Made by a program: the position numbers and the translations under genes
Source: Rhea pennata
Lineage: Eukaryota; Chordata; Aves; Rheiformes; Rheidae
Length of the DNA: 64,000 nucleotides
Reading direction: 5' to 3'
Assembly (NCBI RefSeq): GCF_028389875.1
Contig: NC_084666.1
Coordinates: forward strand, 28,242,308 to 28,306,307
Notes under the pieces: model-generated
The model's input: only the letters and a program-made list of their open reading frames with translations
Told to the model about the DNA's origin: nothing
Database searches by the model: none
Shown here: in pieces, positions 10,518-64,000 of the stretch
Numbering within the stretch: position 1 is the first letter of the stretch
How the letters are laid out: each line of letters opens with the position of its first letter

Positions 10518-10527
10518 TGTAAATAAA
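10518..10527 (+). terminator. ZAR1: ZAR1 poly(A) signal overlapped by a Pumilio-type element
   Basis: AATAAA at 10522-10527 lies 117 bp after the stop. It overlaps TGTAAATA at 10518-10525, an exact match to the Pumilio recognition element UGUANAUA. The short 3'UTR also has a U/GU-rich tract at about 10458-10487. No UUUUAU-type cytoplasmic polyadenylation element is visible. Confidence 0.7.
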
Positions 10528-10545
10528 AGTATTGCAAAGCACTCC

Positions 10546-12650
10546 CAGGTGGGTTTATACCCAAGTCAGAGGGTGTATGTTATAACTTTCATAACAGAGA
10601 ACCTACTAGTAATGTTTCTCAGTTAGTGATGGTCTTGGCAGCAGTTGACTCAAGACCTCGTAGCGTCTCAGATGGGAAAGGACATCTTTTATTCCTTCTG
10701 CCCTTGAACTCATCACATACTTGTAATTCAGCCCCTTGAACTGTCAGCTGGCTTCTACAATATGAAGTAGAACATCATTCTTGAACAAAATGTCTAATAT
10801 TCACTTATTATGCACATTGATATTCCATTTAGGAAGTTTCCTTCACCTGTTCTTCATCACAGTAATATGATTAAGAGACACCATATAAAAACTAGGTCAC
10901 TTCTACTGGTACTGCTAGTCTGCCCTTAGCTGTGATCATATTCTTGTTTGGTGGGCTAGAGCTGAAAGCTTGTGGTTGTCTCAGTATGTTTTTAGGGAGT
11001 TATCACAAACTGCTGGGAAGGGAGACACTGATGTGATGGTTTTTGGTAAATGAATCTTACTTCCACGAGGTTGTCAAGAGAAGTGACATGACAATGATGG
11101 GCACGATCTTGCATCTGTCTAGCTTTCTCCTAAGTTGTAATGCTTAGTGCATTATCTGCAGCTAAGTGGCTTACACTTGAAGAGTTTGGTCTAGTTATGG
11201 TCTAGCTCTGATGTAGCCCATCATAGGGGAATAACTAAATTTAGATACTCTTCTGGGATTGGATTTGCTACCAGGATTTTTTTCTTGTGTTCCACTGTAG
11301 TGGCAGAACCAGCATTAATTCCCAGTGAATGTGTCCAAAAGCTATCTTTGCTGTGAACTGTAACACTCCATGCAGGGATTAGCAAATATTGGCAAACTGT
11401 TACAAGCTGACTCTGGGACTACAGAATTGCCAAATGAAACATTCTGTAGTATGTAAAAACCTACATCCCACTAGGCTACCTTGTAGCTAAGAAGTATGGT
11501 AAACTTACAGCAAACATACTTTTTTTCTGAGGATGTTAATAAAGCTGTTAATTTTGAGTATTACACTGCACTAAGCTTTTTGGAGAACTCTTTTAAGCTG
11601 ACTTCCCTTAGGAAGGACAGATTTCTTTCTGTCTATAACAAACTGAGTGCTCTCAAGCTAGCTAGGTCTAGGCATCTGTTAAACAGAATAGCTAAACACA
11701 GCATGAAATCAAACCGCTTCCCCTTCACCGTAGTAAAGCACAGCTCACTGCCTGGTGACCCTCCTCTGTAAAAGGAAGCTATTGTATGGCAGGGCAGGCA
11801 AAAGCTGTCGTTGCTGTCAAGAAGTGGCTATTAGAGGGCATTAATTCTATAGCTGATGCATAACTTGTCATGTTATGGATTCCTGCCTTAACATGCCTCT
11901 ATTACTGTGTTAATTAAAGTTTAATGCTTCAACACCAATTTATTGCTAAAGTTATTGTTGCTCTACTAACCGCTGCAGCAGCGAGATGCATTTTGGGAAC
12001 ATGTAGCAGACCCAGAACCCTCAGAGCATAGGAACTGTCTTATTTCATACTGGCACCTGAAGTTTTCCTCTGTATCAGAGTAAAAGGGAACTCCCTAGGT
12101 TTACAAGCTCATTCAAAGCAAGGGCTCCCACAGTAAGTTCCACCCAACTTGAAAGATTAGTTGTATCTCTTCCTTCTCCTGGGTGCCCCTGCTGCTCCCC
12201 AGTGTAATCACCATAAGGATGTTACGGTCTCTGTCATTCACTTAAGATTTTTCTTGTTTGCCTTCCAGATTCTAAAAAGCTGTAGTCTTCTGGAATAGTT
12301 GAGATCAGTCTGTTCACCTGGGTAATGAGTTTGAGAAGAACTTAAGCTTTGCGACATAACAGTATGAAGTCCTGTGGCAACTAGTAAAAATAGGTGCAGT
12401 TCACCACTTCTTGGTACAGATAGCCTTAGAGCAATGCTTTGGGGGAAATAATACGCTGTGAATACACTGATCCTCAGGCAGTTACCATTGGTAATAGCCT
12501 GCAGTGAAATTAGTACATCTTTGAACAGTCACCCACACCAACTATGGTCAAAGCAACTGCTGCTTCTGCTCCATCAGATGTGTTACAGCAGCAAGTTTAA
12601 GCAGTTGATTAAGGCTTCAAATAATAGCTGTGAGGAGCTAAGAGCCGTCA
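10546..12650. other. intergenic, ZAR1 to FRYL, first part
   Basis: Unremarkable intergenic DNA of about 40% GC. I see no gene, no recognisable repeat and no long coding frame here. Confidence 0.5.
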
Positions 12651-12659
12651 GCCCCTTCT

Positions 12660-13345
12660 TCAGCTACTGCAGTGTCCTTGAGGCAGCGACAGGGAGAACA
12701 GCGGTGTTAAACTCGCTCAAAGGACAAGTCTCTAGGCAGCACCTGGCTTCCTTGGGCAGCCTGTCCAGACCCCCTCCAGCAGGGCCTCTGGGCTTGCTCT
12801 TAACCCTAAATTGGCCCAAACTATGGGCCAATGCTGAGGATGAGAACCTGATTTGTGCCCTGCGTGAGAAATTCCTCACAGGACAGCTCTCCTGGTGGTG
12901 CACTTGCCTTCCTGTAGCAGCTGTTTTCCAGACCAGCTGCAGCAGCACCTCCAGGCTTTTTCTTTCTCTTATCCCTAACACTTCTGCCATTTTTCAGGCC
13001 ACTGCTGGGACTAAGATGCCCATTGGTGGCCCAGAGGACAAAGTCCTCACAGGACAGGTCCCCTTGGTTCCAGACCCACTGCAGTGGTGCCTCCAGGCTT
13101 TCTCCCCCCCCCCCCAACCATAACCCCCCCCTTCCCGAGGCAGAGAGGCCCAGTGGGGCATTTTTGCCTCAGTTTCCTGTCTGCAGCATTATTGGAGTTC
13201 ACAGCCCAAGCACTGGCCTGAGAAATGGTTTAGGGTTAGGATGAGGTTTAGCATCAGGGTTGGGAGAAAGCCTGGAGGTGCTGCTGCAGCAGGTCTGGAA
13301 AGGGGCTGCCAGGAGAGCTGTTCTGCGAGGAGTTTCTCAGCTGCA
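12660..13345. repeat. unnamed repeat cluster with telomere-like words and an inverted copy
   Basis: A core that begins CCAGAC, runs through CTGCAGCAG and ends CCTCCAGGCTTTCT occurs in direct orientation at 12765 (diverged), 12928 and 13070. It recurs inverted at about 13265-13298. The direct copies are 163 and 142 bp apart. Each core is followed by CCCTAA-like sequence: TTAACCCTAAA at about 12800, TCCCTAAC at about 12971 and CCATAACCCC at about 13119. On the other arm there is TTTAGGGTTAGG at 13229-13240. A second shared block, CCTCACAGGACAG, precedes copies 2 and 3 (about 12875 and 13045) and a related form follows the inverted copy. Open frames across it are repeat artefacts. Confidence 0.75.
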
Positions 13346-14240
13346 GCAGATAGGGGGTCCAGGCCCTGTGAGTGAGGGAGTGCTAAGGGATGGCCCTTCG
13401 CATGCAGACAGTTCGGCAGTAGCTCTACCTGTCACTCTTACATAAACGTGTTCTGGATGTTTACTGCTTGATGCTGAAGTACCACTCTGCGTCCTTTTCC
13501 ACTTTACTGCTCTGCTGTGTCCTGGAGAGCATACAGCATGCGTCAGAGGCTTCAGCAGACAGGAGAAAAGCTCACCAAGGCATACGTGATTACGCAAAGC
13601 AGAAAGGAACAGTCTCCATGCTGCCCTTTCTCCAAAGATAACTTGCGAACTTGCCATTTACTGCTATCTCTCGAAGATTTTTTTTTTTGTTAGCTCAATG
13701 TTGTATGCAGTACTGCTGCATTTTCAGTTGTTTTTAGATATAGCCTTTATCATAGCTTTAGGTTTGGCATATACCTGTCATCCAACAGCTCGTGTAGTAA
13801 CTGTTTTTGAGAAGTGGCTATAGGGCCAGTCAGCAAAAAGAACTGCAATCAAACTGGCTTACTGCTTTCTTGTTACAGTGTTAGTAGCAAAGGAGAGGGC
13901 TCTTTTCAGACAGAACGAGCTGTGAAATTGTTCTTTTGTAGAAGCTGAAGCAAGCAGAAATACGTAGACAGTAAGCTAACATAGGGCAGATCCCACACTC
14001 TACTCATTATAAATGGAGGAAGATGCATAATTAATACAGAATGAAATACATAGATTTAGGTTTGAAAGTTACATGGCATATCCTTTAACAGCTTCAGAAG
14101 ATGTCTAGGAAAATGCCATTGCATTGCCAGGATATAGGAAAAAGTCATTAATTAAGATCTGTCAGCCCACTATTGTCAATGCTTAGCTGAACATACTAAA
14201 TTATTAAAACATACTATATATACTTGTTGCTTGTAAAATA
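13346..14240. other. intergenic, just downstream of the FRYL 3' end
   Basis: Increasingly AT-rich DNA between the repeat cluster and the presumed FRYL cleavage site. I see no gene and no named repeat. Confidence 0.45.
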
Positions 14241-14244
14241 CACA

Positions 14245-16084
14245 AGATGACAGATAAAATGTCTTTTATTTTTACAAAAAAAAGCTGATAAAAGATGATG
14301 TAAATAAAAGTGTAATGCACCACTAAATAAAACTACTTATCCCCAGTAAATACTTATTAAATAATTAAGAACACCATCTACAGTACCACAAACCATCAAA
14401 ATAATTCAATTTTATCGGGGTCAGGAAAAAAAATACAGTGATTATGGATGTGCCTTGACCAGTTACAGAGCTTGTTAAGATAACACAACTACTGTCAGCA
14501 GTCCAACAGCGTGCACAGTGCCTTCAATTAATGCATTTCAACATAATTACATTTCTAGTGGAGTCCAATTCTCCCAAAAAGGCAGAGCTAAGAATTTCAA
14601 TTCTACATTCTAAACTCTGGAATTAGAGCCCATTAAAAAAATCACAGTGGGTAAGAAATGTATATAAAAATACTGGGTGTTCCTTTCAAATCACAGGAAT
14701 CATGGGACTACGTTCTATTTTTTTTTCTTTTTCTTTCTTTTTTAATACAAAATGTTATTGGTTTCAACAGAATCCAGTTCATTTTTATGCTACAGACTTT
14801 GACACTGAGCTATGAGTATATTGCCTGTTTGCATGTTTTGGTAGTCGTTCTTGTATACAGTCCCAGTTCCTTCGGCTTGACTTGAGTCATGAAGATGCAT
14901 GTTTGTGCATTCAAACTCTTCGCTTGAACCCTGCAGACTACTTAGGCTGCAAGTTATGCACGTGACTACCAACAGGGAGACTCCCCCTTCCCTCATAGCT
15001 TTATACACCTACTCTTATAACAGTGCATTGCACAAATGTACAAGAAAAATACTGGTTTTGCACTATACAGTTTCTAGAATATATACAGAATAAAATAAGT
15101 TAACTTCTTTCTTCTAATGAGAATTGCTGATGGGCAGCATATATCTTTAATATACATTTTAAAGTCTCTGCAGGCAGCTACTTTTTGGTTAGTTGTTATC
15201 AATATTTGTAACATAAGCACTGATCAGAGAACTGAGCAGCATTCCAATAAAGTTAACATATATTATTTCTTTTAGAAACACTGGTAAATCCCAGTTTAAA
15301 ATATTATTAAATGTCCTAACATTTACACACTATGAGGATTAGATCTAATAAAATAAAATTTCTTCAAAAATAATCTTGCAGCTCTTTTAAGCGTGCTCTG
15401 AGACCTTATTTAACAATCATCCATACCATCAAAAAGCAACTGTCACATAGCCATACATTCTAACTCACATACATCATTTCCTCATTGCAGACAAAAGAAA
15501 GCAAATAAAATGTTGAGAAGTCAATGGTTTTCGCAGTCATAAGTCATTCTACTCATTTTTGACTGCACATTCTTCATGACATTTCAAAGTGTCTCATTAG
15601 CTATTAGCTGATTATATTTACTACTGCTGGAAAGCCAGGAAGCCTTGCAGGTCTTCAGCCAAAATAAAGCAGCCGTGATTTTAGCCTCATCTCACCTGCT
15701 TTATATTGATTCAACCTTTAGAGGCTGTTACTGCAAACACCATTTACTGTTCTGTTACAACTGAAAATAATGCAAATGTATGCATTACATTTAAGCCCTT
15801 TTCCTTTCATGTAGTTTATATATATATATATTCCGATAAAAAAAAAGATAAATACTACTGCCTGTACAGCTACTGTGTAGAAAGAGCAGTCAAGTAAGAT
15901 GTTAACTTCAATTTTCAGATTTCTGCTTCTGATGAAATAATTTCTTGCTGTGATGAAACCGTGCATTGGTCATCGGGGTTACTAGAGGAATGATTCCCCC
16001 ACCTCCCCTTTTCTTTTAATGAAAGGTGCTCAATAACAGTCTGAAGCATCTTCAACATCAAGTTCTTCTCTAAATAACAACTGT
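14245..16084 (-). other. FRYL: FRYL 3' untranslated region
   Basis: Stretch from the stop codon to the probable poly(A) signal. It is AU-rich, with a short TA run at about 15822-15832 and no coding pattern; short open frames here are chance. The lower boundary depends on the signal at 14265. Confidence 0.6.
14265..14270 (-). terminator. FRYL: probable FRYL polyadenylation signal (AATAAA on minus strand)
   Basis: TTTATT on the plus strand is AATAAA in the FRYL direction, about 1.8 kb after the FRYL stop codon. Cleavage would fall at about 14240-14250. I saw no other canonical AATAAA hexamer on this strand between here and the stop, but variant hexamers were not excluded. Confidence 0.5.
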
Positions 16085-63362
<47,278 letters not shown>

Positions 63363-64000
63363 CTGTAAATAAGGGACAAATAAAAAAATTGCTAACTGAA
63401 ATAGTAATAATAAAAAATCTTAAAGTGACATATAGTGATCTTAATTTACTTGCCCATCCCGAGAACCCTAAACAGTTATACACTGTTACAACTGGCACAA
63501 ACACAAATTAAGACATAAACAATAATCTTCACATGGGGAAAAAAAAATCATTGTTTTGCCTGCAACAGTCTGAGCTGCTACACAGATTTCACTAACAGGA
63601 AAAAATCTGTGAAAAAAAAAGAAAGAAAAAAGCATTATAGGAATCTCTGTTTGAATTTTTAATGTAAATTGACTAGAAAGGCTTCTTTTTAAACAGGATT
63701 TAGCTATTTCTTTCTTTCTTTCCTGTATGTTATGGTTTATGCATCTGTAAAATATAGGTGGGCCTTTGTGTACACTTAGTTTAAAATGCACACAGATCAG
63801 GAACCAAAATGCAAAAATCTGTAGTGAAATTTATATAGATTTCTTTTAAGAGACACTTGCAAACATTATAGACAATAGATAACCATACTGGGAAATAATT
63901 TAGCATCCTTCACACTCTTAATACAAACTTAACTGTAAAAATGCCTCAATATTTTTTCAATATTGTTTAAACACTTTCATGAACAAGTACAATTTATATC

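Noticed and set aside
12458-13123. 221-codon + strand ORF between ZAR1 and FRYL
   Set aside because: It passes through the direct-repeat cluster, which explains its length; no homologous protein recognised.

Overview
This is a vertebrate nuclear window, most likely from a bird. It holds two complete small genes on the + strand, SLC10A4 and ZAR1, followed by the 3' half of a very large gene on the - strand, FRYL. The order SLC10A4 - ZAR1 - FRYL, with ZAR1 and FRYL converging, is the conserved amniote arrangement (human 4p12 from memory). A bird is suggested by the very short ZAR1 introns (75-83 bp), GC-rich CpG-island exons with long C/G runs, the small number of repeats, and relics resembling CR1 LINEs and old amniote SINEs. 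A crocodilian or turtle cannot be fully excluded. No bacterial-type features (operons, CRISPR, insertion sequences) are present.

Region 1-6.4 kb is the SLC10A4 upstream flank. It contains a 34-bp minisatellite at the very start, several CpG-rich patches with no recognisable gene (about 0.77-1.07, 2.27-3.42, 4.62-4.78 and 5.0-5.55 kb), and a tight cluster of three homeodomain-type GGTAATTA motifs near 4.5 kb. Region 6.4-8.8 kb is SLC10A4 in three exons (361 aa, SBF/bile-acid-cotransporter family). Its polyadenylation region runs directly into an AAAAT microsatellite. Region 9.0-10.5 kb is ZAR1 in four exons (379 aa, maternal-effect RNA-binding protein with a Cys-rich C-terminus). Region 10.5-14.2 kb is intergenic and holds a GC-rich repeat cluster with direct and inverted copies that carry telomere-like CCCTAA words.

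Region 14.2-64 kb is FRYL on the minus strand. I placed 27 coding exons plus one candidate 9-nt microexon, all with GT-AG borders. Their phases close perfectly: after the two bases that finish a split codon, the coding bases make 1,534 codons including the stop. This is roughly the C-terminal half of the protein (about 3,000 residues in mammals). The window ends inside a FRYL intron, so the N-terminal half and promoter lie beyond 64,000. Introns are AT-rich and contain decayed SINE/LINE relics, simple repeats, a possible endogenous retroviral LTR and one unexplained pair of minus-strand ORFs.

The three genes are neighbours but do not form a pathway: SLC10A4 is a neuronal vesicle transporter-like protein, ZAR1 controls maternal mRNA in oocytes, and FRYL is a giant Furry-family scaffold linked to NDR-kinase signalling and cell morphogenesis. 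I found no wholly new biological system. The most interesting points are the candidate neural microexon in FRYL, the microsatellite that repeats the SLC10A4 poly(A) hexamer, the Pumilio-type site overlapping the ZAR1 poly(A) signal, and the telomere-motif repeat cluster.
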